Origin: JBFISM01 sp041608535
Lineage (GTDB): Bacteria > Actinomycetota > Acidimicrobiia > Spongiisociales > UBA5794
Assembly: GCA_041608535.1 (NCBI GenBank)
Contig: JBFISM010000165.1
Location: 1 to 7,214, forward strand
Direction of reading: 5' to 3'
DNA: 7,214 bases
The first letter of the stretch is position 1. Each line of letters begins with the position of its first letter. The notes under the pieces were generated by a model. It worked only from the letters and a program-made list of their open reading frames with translations. It was not told where the DNA came from and searched no databases. Of the stretch, positions 1 to 5,060 are shown in pieces. A program made the translations under genes and the position numbers.

Positions 1-2
1 AT

Positions 3-191
3 CGGCAGTGAGAGAGGGGGCGCTACCCGAGGCCCGGGGAGCTTTTTGTGCCCGGTAGCGACTGCGTCAGCGAGGGGTCCCTCGTAAACGTGCGCCGCTT
101 TCGCTCGCACCCGGAGGGTGCGGCGGTTGTCTCACCGATACCCGCGGCGGTAGCCGTGAGCTGGGCCGCCCCGCCCTCTCGCACCATGCCG
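3..191. other. Possible structured RNA or palindromic intergenic element
   Basis: This non-coding stretch lies next to the tRNA. Its two ends can pair into an interrupted helix: 3-7 with 187-191, a two-base bulge (185-186), 8-10 with 182-184, an A11/G181 mismatch, then 12-18 with 174-180 (GAGAGGG/CCCTCTC), for 15 pairs in all. Inside, non-crossing hairpins are possible at 21-27/54-60, 71-84, 106-112/116-122 (seven perfect pairs, GGA loop) and 131-135/156-160 with 139-142/149-152 nested. I do not recognise it as SRP RNA, RNase P RNA, tmRNA, 6S RNA or a riboswitch: their diagnostic motifs are absent. The strand is undecided. Chance pairing in GC-rich sequence is a real alternative. Confidence 0.28.
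22..47 (+). terminator. Candidate intrinsic terminator at left edge
   Basis: GCTACCC (22-28) pairs with GGGGAGC (36-42) at six of seven positions, with a seven-base loop, and is followed directly by five T residues (43-47). This is the classic shape of a Rho-independent terminator for a plus-strand gene ending left of the window. The upstream arm could instead pair perfectly over seven bases with GGTAGCG (54-60), which would undo the terminator. Confidence 0.35.
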
Positions 192-221
192 CGATGCGGA
201 GCCAGCGAACAAAGAACAATG

Positions 222-294
222 TGACCCCGACGGGATTCGAACCCGCGTTGCCGGCTTGAAAGGCCGGAGTCCTGGACCGCTGGACGACGGGGTC
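222..294 (-). tRNA. tRNA-Glu (anticodon UUC)
   Basis: Read on the minus strand, the 73-base sequence forms a complete cloverleaf. The acceptor stem GACCCCG pairs with CGGGGTC, with discriminator A at 222. The D-arm is GTCC/GGAC. The anticodon stem CCGGC/GCCGG carries loop CTTTCAA, so the anticodon is UUC and it decodes GAA/GAG. The T-arm is GCGGG-TTCGAAT-CCCGT. The 3' CCA is not encoded (CAT follows), so it must be added by CCA-adding enzyme. Besides translation, glutamyl-tRNA feeds tetrapyrrole synthesis in organisms that use the C5 pathway. The gene stands alone and is divergent from the surface-protein gene at 479. Confidence 0.97.
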
Positions 295-307
295 GGGTGC
301 GTGCGCC

Positions 308-313
308 AGGCTA
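308..313 (-). promoter_or_regulatory. Possible -10 box for tRNA-Glu
   Basis: On the minus strand this reads TAGCCT, fitting the TANNNT pattern, 14 bases upstream of the mature tRNA 5' end. That distance suits a short tRNA leader. I see no convincing -35 box at the usual spacing. Confidence 0.2.
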
Positions 314-391
314 GACGGGACCAGGCTCGGTTCGGGCGTACGCGGCCGGTCGGCGGGACGACGGGCCTGGAACCAAATGGGTCTCCGGGCT

Positions 392-410
392 CATAGTCCG
401 TGCATAGTCC
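392..410 (+). repeat. Direct repeat CATAGTCC, 11-bp period, upstream of the surface-protein gene
   Basis: CATAGTCC occurs at 392-399 and 403-410, one helical turn apart, just before a weak -10-like TAGATA (413-418). Paired sites with this spacing are typical of regulator binding. The location, 69-87 bases before the GTG start, fits a promoter region. No convincing -35 box is visible. The rest of 295-478 shows nothing else distinctive apart from the ribosome binding site. Confidence 0.2.
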
Positions 411-468
411 CGTAGATACGGTGAAATGTGGAATGGAGAGACGGGTGATTGGGCCGTCTCGAGCCCCT

Positions 469-475
469 GGAGGAA
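469..475 (+). promoter_or_regulatory. Ribosome binding site fixing the GTG start at 479
   Basis: GGAGGAA sits five bases (counted from GGAGG) before GTG at 479. This is near-ideal and argues against the in-frame TTG at 449, which would add ten residues in front of the signal peptide. Confidence 0.8.
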
Positions 476-478
476 GCC

Positions 479-2428
479 GTGCATCGCACCCGTCTGCTGG
501 GACGAGGGCTGGCAACTGTCATAGTTCTCGTCCTTTTTGTGACCACCCTGGCGGGCGTGGCTGCTGCCACCACGCTCGATCCCAAGGACGTCGGGATCGA
601 CAACTTCGTCGACTCGGCCGTGGTCGATGAGACCAACCGTTGGTTCATCGCCGACGGGGTCGAGGGCGACCGCCTGGTCATCCTGGACCTCGAGGGCGAC
701 TTCGTGACCGAGATGACCGGTCTCGGCGGGATCCAGCAGCTCAACCACGATCCGGATCGCGGTGTGGTGTGGGGTTCGATGAACACCACCAACAAGGTGG
801 TCGCCTTCGACGAGACGACCGGGGCGACGGTGAAGACCTATGCGCTCCCGGGTCATTGCCCTGCCGGTGTGGCGGCAACCCTCGACATCCTCGCTGTGGG
901 CTCGACGTGTGGTGCCGGTCTCGCCCGGATCAACCTCGTCGACGACACCATCCAGTTCATCGGTGAGTTGGATTTCGACGGGCCGATCGAATCGATCGAC
1001 ACGCAGCCCCGGCGCATCGTGGCCCTCGACGGCGATACCGTCGTGGTGGTCGGCTTCTCCGGGCCGGACTGGGAGAAGTTCGCAGAAAAGACGATACCCG
1101 GAGCACACGACATCACCATCAGCCCGAACGGCGCCAAGATCGCCGTCGCTGCCAACGGCGGCGTTCAGGTGGTCGGATTCCCCAATCTGCTCGACAAGGA
1201 GACCTTCAACGTCGGAGGCGCGTTTGCGATCCAATATGCGCCCGACGGCTCGCTCGTTGCCGTGGATGCCGACGCGATGTTGCTGGCGTTCAAGCCGAAC
1301 TCACCGGACCCTTTCTGGGTCTACGACCTGGGTGACGTGGAGCCGATTCTGGGGAGCCTCGAGATCGGATCTGACGGTGCCGTGTACCTCCTCGTCGACG
1401 CTCCGCCCCCGTCCGGTGGCGGTGGCGGCGGCGGTGGCGGCGGCTCCGGTGGCGACGGCGGTGGGTCGACACCGGGTGGTGGTTCACCGCCGATCGTGGG
1501 CGTTGATCCGGGGTCGGTGGAAGGCACCGTGAACTACCCGACCGGCATGGCGTTGCCGGCGGGAACCTCGCTCATGGCGTCGCTCTATGACGACGACTGG
1601 GACCTCCTCGGAACGACGACCGCCGGCCTCGACTACACCTACTCGTTCGCACCGGTGAACCCGGGTTCATACCGCGTCGTGTTCTCCGCCGTCGATGACG
1701 GCTCGGCCAGCGGGTTCTTCCCGGAGATCCACTCCGGCAAGCCCGTTCTCCAATCGGACACGGCGAATGCAGTGGTCGTGACCGCGGGCAAGGCGGCGAG
1801 TACCGGGGAGGCGATCCTGCGTCCGTTCTATCTCGACATGTTCAGTTCGGTCTTTGCCGGCGACATCTACTGGCTCGGGAACAGCGGCATCACCAAGGGA
1901 TGCAACCCTCCTGACAACACCTTGTTCTGTGGGTCGAGTGGGGTGACCCGGGGACAGATGGCTGCGTTCCTCAACCGGGCGTTCCAGCTGCCGGCGTACA
2001 CCGGCCCAGGTTTCGTCGATGATGACGGCGACGTCTTCGAGAAGGACATCGAGGCACTGGCAGCCGCCGGGGTCACCAAGGGGTGCAACCCCCCGGCCAA
2101 CGACAAGTTCTGCCCCGATTCCATCGTCACCCGGGAGCAGATGGCGGCCTTTCTCGTGCGTGCCTTCGGGCTCACCGACCAGGGAGATGTCGACTTCACC
2201 GACGACGACGGGTCGATATTCGAGGCGGATATCGAGAAACTGGCCACGGCCGGAATCACCAAGGGTTGCAACCCTCCGACAAACGATCGGTTCTGCCCGA
2301 GCGAGCCCGTGACCCGGGCGCAGATGGCGGCGTTCCTACAGCGGGCCTTCGTCAACTCCGCTGACACGGCAACCTCGCCGCCGAAGATCGACGTGGAGCC
2401 GACGGGCATCGTCATATTCCCGCTGTGA
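479..2428 (+). CDS. Secreted cell-surface protein: propeller-like domain, beta-sandwich and three SLH repeats
   Basis: This 649-residue protein is exported and probably bound to the cell wall. The GTG start is chosen for its GGAGGAA site and because it places a textbook signal peptide at the N-terminus: basic RTRLLGR, a hydrophobic stretch, and a likely cut after Ala-Ala-Ala near residue 30. Residues about 31-307 form repeated beta-rich units of roughly 40 residues (WFIADG, VVAFDETTG, ISPNGAKIAVA), resembling a YVTN/WD-type beta-propeller. A Gly-rich linker follows (313-336), then a beta-sandwich of carboxypeptidase-regulatory-like type (about 347-437), and three SLH repeats (455-502, 512-563, 573-624) each ending TRxQMAAFLxRAF. 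Each SLH repeat has a Cys pair nine residues apart (475/484, 536/545, 597/606), possibly disulfide-bonded. A 25-residue tail of unknown role ends the protein. SLH domains normally bind secondary cell-wall polymers. The ligand of the propeller is unknown. Confidence 0.88.
   Translation: MHRTRLLGRGLATVIVLVLFVTTLAGVAAATTLDPKDVGIDNFVDSAVVDETNRWFIADGVEGDRLVILDLEGDFVTEMTGLGGIQQLNHDPDRGVVWGSMNTTNKVVAFDETTGATVKTYALPGHCPAGVAATLDILAVGSTCGAGLARINLVDDTIQFIGELDFDGPIESIDTQPRRIVALDGDTVVVVGFSGPDWEKFAEKTIPGAHDITISPNGAKIAVAANGGVQVVGFPNLLDKETFNVGGAFAIQYAPDGSLVAVDADAMLLAFKPNSPDPFWVYDLGDVEPILGSLEIGSDGAVYLLVDAPPPSGGGGGGGGGGSGGDGGGSTPGGGSPPIVGVDPGSVEGTVNYPTGMALPAGTSLMASLYDDDWDLLGTTTAGLDYTYSFAPVNPGSYRVVFSAVDDGSASGFFPEIHSGKPVLQSDTANAVVVTAGKAASTGEAILRPFYLDMFSSVFAGDIYWLGNSGITKGCNPPDNTLFCGSSGVTRGQMAAFLNRAFQLPAYTGPGFVDDDGDVFEKDIEALAAAGVTKGCNPPANDKFCPDSIVTREQMAAFLVRAFGLTDQGDVDFTDDDGSIFEADIEKLATAGITKGCNPPTNDRFCPSEPVTRAQMAAFLQRAFVNSADTATSPPKIDVEPTGIVIFPL
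1415..1483 (+). repeat. Gly-codon-rich low-complexity linker
   Basis: A run of GGN codons encodes ten consecutive glycines, then a Gly/Ser/Asp/Thr/Pro mix. It is an interdomain spacer between the propeller-like region and the beta-sandwich. GGC/GGT triplet tracts can change length by slippage in multiples of three without breaking the frame. Confidence 0.8.
1841..2350 (+). repeat. Three tandem SLH-repeat coding units
   Basis: Three units of about 150-180 bases each encode G-(I/V)-T-K-G-C-N-P-P, then F-C, then TRxQMAAFLxRAF. The DNA encoding the GCNPP core is also closely similar among the units (for example GGxTGCAACCC), consistent with internal duplication. Acidic DDDG segments precede units 2 and 3. 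Confidence 0.85.
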
Positions 2429-2441
2429 CGCCGTTGCGATG

Positions 2442-2613
2442 CCCATGTGGTCGCAGCTGGGCTCGAACAGTGCGCGCCGTGCCCAGCCCGCGCTCGTCCG
2501 ATCGTGGGGGAATCGCGGTACGAGCGAGTGATTGACGGTTCGACTGGGCGCTTGGGCCGTGGAGGTTGGTAGGGGGCGCCCAGCCGCTCCGTCAATCGGT
2601 GACCGGAAATGGG
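2442..2613 (+). ncRNA. Candidate structured RNA, four-helix junction
   Basis: This lies in the 373-base gap between the surface-protein gene and the small secreted protein. P1 is 2442-2446 with 2609-2613 plus 2449-2454 with 2599-2604 (GGTCGC/GTGACC, one G-U). P2 is 2456-2462 with 2481-2487 (GCTGGGC/GCCCAGC). P3 is 2491-2497 with 2520-2526 (CGCTCGT/ACGAGCG). P4 is 2530-2538 with 2589-2597 plus 2544-2551 with 2576-2583 (CTGGGCGC/GCGCCCAG), joined through a short internal loop. Junction linkers are only one, three, three and one bases. The G-U pair favours the plus strand. It could be a 5' leader of the gene at 2802, a 3' UTR element, or a separate RNA. I recognise no known class. P2 and P3 alone could be chance; P4 is the strongest part. 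Confidence 0.35.
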
Positions 2614-2635
2614 GGAAAGGGTTCCCGGCCTTTCT
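2614..2635 (+). other. Small hairpin after the four-helix element
   Basis: GAAAGG (2615-2620) pairs with CCTTTC (2629-2634) around an eight-base loop. A competing pairing GGGAA/TTCCC overlaps it. The T content downstream is low, so it is a weak terminator candidate at best. Confidence 0.2.
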
Positions 2636-2640
2636 GACCC

Positions 2641-2770
2641 GTTGTTTGTCGATGCAGGCCGCAGAGTTCTCGCAAATCCCGATTATCTAGACGAGAAATT
2701 CGCGCGCTCCGGGTTTTTCATCAAAATTGATGAGAAATCGTGAACTTTCCAGGCACCCGCGACAAACAAC
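2641..2770. repeat. 11-bp inverted repeat enclosing 130 bases
   Basis: GTTGTTTGTCG (2641-2651) is the exact reverse complement of CGACAAACAAC (2760-2770). The enclosed segment contains a second inverted repeat TTCTCG/CGAGAA (2667-2672/2692-2697) and the AT-rich dyad at 2714-2737. It may be a closing helix of a structured 5' leader for the gene at 2802 or the terminal repeats of a tiny non-autonomous element. I see no target-site duplication next to the repeats, which weakens the second idea. Confidence 0.35.
2714..2737. promoter_or_regulatory. AT-rich dyad, possible operator
   Basis: TCATCAA (2718-2724) and TTGATGA (2727-2733) form a perfect seven-base inverted repeat around AA. Flanking TTT/AAA (2714-2716/2735-2737) extends the symmetry to ten of eleven positions per arm. 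It lies 65 bases before the ATG at 2802 and stands out in GC-rich surroundings. The size and symmetry suit a dimeric repressor site. No clear -10/-35 pair can be placed around it. Confidence 0.35.
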
Positions 2771-2790
2771 AATGCGTCGTGGTAAACCGT

Positions 2791-2796
2791 GGAGGG
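2791..2796 (+). promoter_or_regulatory. Ribosome binding site fixing the ATG start at 2802
   Basis: GGAGGG lies five bases before the ATG at 2802. The upstream in-frame ATG codons (2727, 2730, 2772) lack such a site and would bury the signal peptide. Confidence 0.75.
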
Positions 2797-2801
2797 TTTC
2801 T

Positions 2802-3380
2802 ATGAACTTGCGTTCTTTGCGCATGCCCCGAGTTGCGTTTGTCGCGCTCGGTGCCATGTTGACTGTTCTCATGACGGTCGTCCCTGCTATCGCAGATCGG
2901 CCCGGCGCCGCCGCACCGGATGAGACGCACTGCGTCACCGATGTCGTCACGCAAGCGGCGGACGGTGAGCTGGTCGTCGGTGCGGAGCGTTGCTACGGCA
3001 GCTTCGCCGAGGCCATGCTCGATGCCAGCGATGGCGCTGTTGCGTTGTCCGCTTCGGTGAAGGGCGATGTCATGTTCCAGAGCGAGTCGGTCCAGCAGCT
3101 TGCTGCCTGGTTCACGCTGGGTATCCATTACGACGGATACAACGGCACAGGGTCGTCGATCACAATCAAGGGTTCGAGTTGCTCGGGCGGCTATTGGAAC
3201 GCAACCGGCTGGTGGCGGAACCGCATTTCGTCGTCGTACAACGGCTGCTACCACCTCAAGCATCACGATCTTCCGAACCGAGCCGGCAGCACATATCACA
3301 CATACACGAAATACCAGATCGATAACATCGCGTATTGGATGAACAACCGCACGGAATCGGTTTCTTACTGGTCGTACTGA
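2802..3380 (+). CDS. Small secreted beta/gamma-crystallin-like (I36-inhibitor-like) protein
   Basis: This 192-residue protein starts at the ATG behind GGAGGG. Residues 1-31 are a signal peptide with a basic N-region, a hydrophobic core and a cut after Ala-Ile-Ala. The mature part has four cysteines (44, 64, 127, 149). It opens with a CVTD...CYGSFAEAML segment. From about residue 105 it is rich in Tyr, Trp, Gly, Ser and Asn, with patterns such as LGIHYDGYNGTGSS, then NRISSSYNGCYHLKHHD and a C-terminal NNRTESVSYW. These resemble beta/gamma-crystallin-type modules found in secreted actinobacterial proteins often annotated as peptidase inhibitor I36-like. The fold assignment comes from pattern recognition, not a search, and no activity can be claimed. 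It is followed after 70 bases by the sigma-factor gene, so co-transcription is possible. Confidence 0.8.
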   Translation: MNLRSLRMPRVAFVALGAMLTVLMTVVPAIADRPGAAAPDETHCVTDVVTQAADGELVVGAERCYGSFAEAMLDASDGAVALSASVKGDVMFQSESVQQLAAWFTLGIHYDGYNGTGSSITIKGSSCSGGYWNATGWWRNRISSSYNGCYHLKHHDLPNRAGSTYHTYTKYQIDNIAYWMNNRTESVSYWSY

Positions 3381-3392
3381 TTCGTACGACCG
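3369..3392 (+). other. Hairpin overlapping the stop codon of the small secreted protein
   Basis: GTCGTAC (3371-3377) pairs perfectly with GTACGAC (3384-3390) around TGATTC, which contains the stop codon. A G-C pair and a T-G wobble extend it outward. No T-tract follows, so it is not a canonical terminator. It may protect the mRNA end or set relative expression of the downstream sigma gene. Confidence 0.35.
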
Positions 3393-3404
3393 CTCTCTGA
3401 GCTC

Positions 3405-3427
3405 CCCGCCCGGGAATGCCGGGGGGG
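3405..3427 (+). other. GC-rich hairpin before the sigma-factor gene
   Basis: CCCGG (3409-3413) pairs with CCGGG (3419-3423) around GAATG. After a G/G mismatch, CCC (3405-3407) pairs with GGG (3425-3427). No T-tract follows. With the hairpin at 3369-3392 it fills most of the 70-base gap, which could attenuate read-through into the sigma gene. Confidence 0.3.
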
Positions 3428-3450
3428 ACGGCTCGGGCCAGGGGAGTAGC

Positions 3451-4059
3451 GTGTCAGACGGAGTGACAACTCGGAGCGATGCTGCGGTGATCGAAGCCTC
3501 GCTCACCAACGGCGCTGAGTTCACCGTCATCTACGAGCGGTACTTCCAGACGATGTATCGCTACGTGGCCCGACGTATTGGCACGTCCGGTGCAGGCGAT
3601 CTGGCGTCGGACGTATTCGTCAAGGCATTCGAGGCACGGTCGAGATACGATCTCGACCGTCCTCTGTGCCGTCCCTGGCTGTACGGCATTGCCTCGAACC
3701 TCATTCGGGATCACCTGCGTCGGCAGAAGCGGAAGGAGCGTGCCTACCTCCACGCCCAGACGATCGAGGACACCTCCACCCAGTCGATCGAGCTCGAACA
3801 CGAGCGTATCGAGGCGGTGCTGGCGGTACCCGAGATCAACCGGGCGTTGCAGAAACTCAACAAGGGTGACCGCGAGGTGTTGCTCCTGGCTGCCGTCGGC
3901 GAGCTGTCGTACGAGGAGGTGGCCTCGGCCCTCGGTATTCCCATTGGAACGGTGCGGTCCCGCCTTTCGCGTGCCCGGCGGAGAATGCAAGAACTCTTGC
4001 CGGGTTTCGGACAAACAACAGGTCGAGACCACGACAACCACCGAGGGGACTCGGAGTGA
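3451..4059 (+). CDS. ECF-family RNA polymerase sigma factor
   Basis: This 202-residue protein has the two-domain build of an ECF (group 4) sigma factor. Region 2 spans about 24-94 (YERYFQTMYRYVARRIG, DLASDVFVKAFEARSRYD, RPWLYGIASNLIRDHLRR), binding core polymerase and the -10 element. Region 4 spans about 130-183, with helix-turn-helix LSYEEVASALGIPIGTVRSR for -35 recognition. No region 1.1 or 3 and no C-terminal extension domain is seen; the last 18 residues are hydrophilic. GTG at 3451 is chosen for AGGGGAG at 3440-3446. The stop overlaps the start of the next gene (GTGA), which implies translational coupling with its presumed regulator. The RPWLYGIA signature resembles actinobacterial sigma factors paired with CU044_5270-family proteins. 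I could not identify a convincing ECF-type promoter in front of it. Confidence 0.95.
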   Translation: MSDGVTTRSDAAVIEASLTNGAEFTVIYERYFQTMYRYVARRIGTSGAGDLASDVFVKAFEARSRYDLDRPLCRPWLYGIASNLIRDHLRRQKRKERAYLHAQTIEDTSTQSIELEHERIEAVLAVPEINRALQKLNKGDREVLLLAAVGELSYEEVASALGIPIGTVRSRLSRARRRMQELLPGFGQTTGRDHDNHRGDSE

Positions 4060-5048
4060 GTAGGCAAGGGCACCCCCTGGATCTGTTGCTGCGCGAAGCG
4101 ACGGGTTCTCCCGCCCCCAGCGAAGCTGAATACCTTCACGGATGGCGCATGCTGAACGCGGCGATCGCAGCCGAAGCCCAGCGCACGCCCGGTTGGTCGC
4201 GTGTGCGTGGCCTCCTTCCTCGGCTGGCTGCGGCAGGGGTGGCCTTCGTCATGGTCGTCGCCATTGGTATTGGAATCTCGCTGGTGAGACCGAAGCCGGT
4301 GACCGCGCTCGGCGAACTCGCCAATGTGGCCGAGAGGGTCGAGATCGCGCGGGCGGCCGACGGTGAGTACCTCTATTCGACCTCCACCGGTGTATCGATC
4401 AACTTCCGCGATGGTGCCGACATCGGTCGGCCCGAACTCGGGGCGTTCGCGTACCTGGTGCCGCGCACGGTGGAGACCTGGATCGCAGACGATGTGATGA
4501 TCGTGGCGCGCACGACGATGCAGCCGAAGTTTTTCGATCCGGCAGCGGAACGCGCCTACTTCGAAGCCGGGCTCGACGCGGACGACGGCATCGGGCAGAC
4601 GACGGAGGACACCCTGTCCATGGCCGATCAGATCATCGACCAACGCGACTGGCCCACGAGCCCGGGGCAGCTTCAGCAAGCAATGGAGGCGTATGCGTCG
4701 AACGAGGGCAGCCAGGTCGCCACGGACGTTCAGCTCGTCGAGCTGGCTGCTGTGCTCCTGCGGGAGACGGAAGCCTCGCCGCGGTTGCGTGCGGCGGTGC
4801 TCCGCGTTCTCGAAGACCTCGACGTGGATGTCGCCACAACCAGCGACGGCGGAGTATCGGTGGCCATCGAGTTTGTCGACGGCGTGCGCCGCCTCAGGGT
4901 CATCGAGTTCGATGCCCAGGCGAATCTGGTGCGCGAGTACGAGACATGGGTCGATGGGGACCGCCGGCTGGGAGTACCAGCCGGAACGGTCGTCCATGAA
5001 GCGGCCTACAGCCCAGTGAGGGTCGTCACGGAGATACCGCGGCGCTGA
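4056..5048 (+). CDS. CU044_5270-like single-pass membrane protein, putative anti-sigma factor
   Basis: This 330-residue protein has a cytoplasmic N-terminus of about 55 residues, one transmembrane helix (about 57-77, LAAAGVAFVMVVAIGIGISL) with basic residues before it, and an outside domain of about 250 residues. The layout and segments such as ALGELANVAERV, DWPTSPGQLQQAMEAY and a C-terminal GVPAGTVVHEAAYSP resemble the CU044_5270 family that sits beside ECF sigma genes in actinobacteria. It starts at GTG 4056, overlapping the sigma stop codon by four bases, with GAGGGG at 4043-4048 as ribosome binding site. There is no cysteine in the whole protein, so it lacks the HxxxCxxC zinc motif of classical ZAS anti-sigma factors. 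A role in holding the sigma factor until an envelope signal arrives is inferred from context. Confidence 0.85.
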   Translation: MSRQGHPLDLLLREATGSPAPSEAEYLHGWRMLNAAIAAEAQRTPGWSRVRGLLPRLAAAGVAFVMVVAIGIGISLVRPKPVTALGELANVAERVEIARAADGEYLYSTSTGVSINFRDGADIGRPELGAFAYLVPRTVETWIADDVMIVARTTMQPKFFDPAAERAYFEAGLDADDGIGQTTEDTLSMADQIIDQRDWPTSPGQLQQAMEAYASNEGSQVATDVQLVELAAVLLRETEASPRLRAAVLRVLEDLDVDVATTSDGGVSVAIEFVDGVRRLRVIEFDAQANLVREYETWVDGDRRLGVPAGTVVHEAAYSPVRVVTEIPRR

Positions 5049-5060
5049 ACGGGTGTTCGA

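Noticed and set aside
449..478. TTG start giving a ten-residue longer surface protein
   Set aside because: There is no good ribosome binding site before 449, while GTG 479 has GGAGGAA at the right distance and yields a standard signal peptide.
311..1234. Minus-strand open frame (307 codons) opposite the start of the surface-protein gene
   Set aside because: It is a shadow of the real gene, with no ribosome binding site support and no domain-like pattern.
1867..2595. Minus-strand open frame covering the SLH repeats and part of the intergenic gap
   Set aside because: Its repetitive translation is the mirror of the SLH coding repeats. It would also run through the P4 hairpin.
2641..2770. Calling the 130-base inverted-repeat segment a MITE
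   Set aside because: No target-site duplication is visible at its borders and only one copy is present in the window. It is kept as an inverted repeat only.
2761..4020. GACAAACAACA present at both 2761-2771 and 4010-4020
   Set aside because: The second copy lies inside the sigma coding region with no matching flanks, so it is probably coincidence.
3744..4997. Long minus-strand open frame (417 codons) opposite the sigma and anti-sigma genes
   Set aside because: It lies antisense to two clear genes, has no recognisable domains, and is explained by GC-rich codon bias leaving the opposite strand open.
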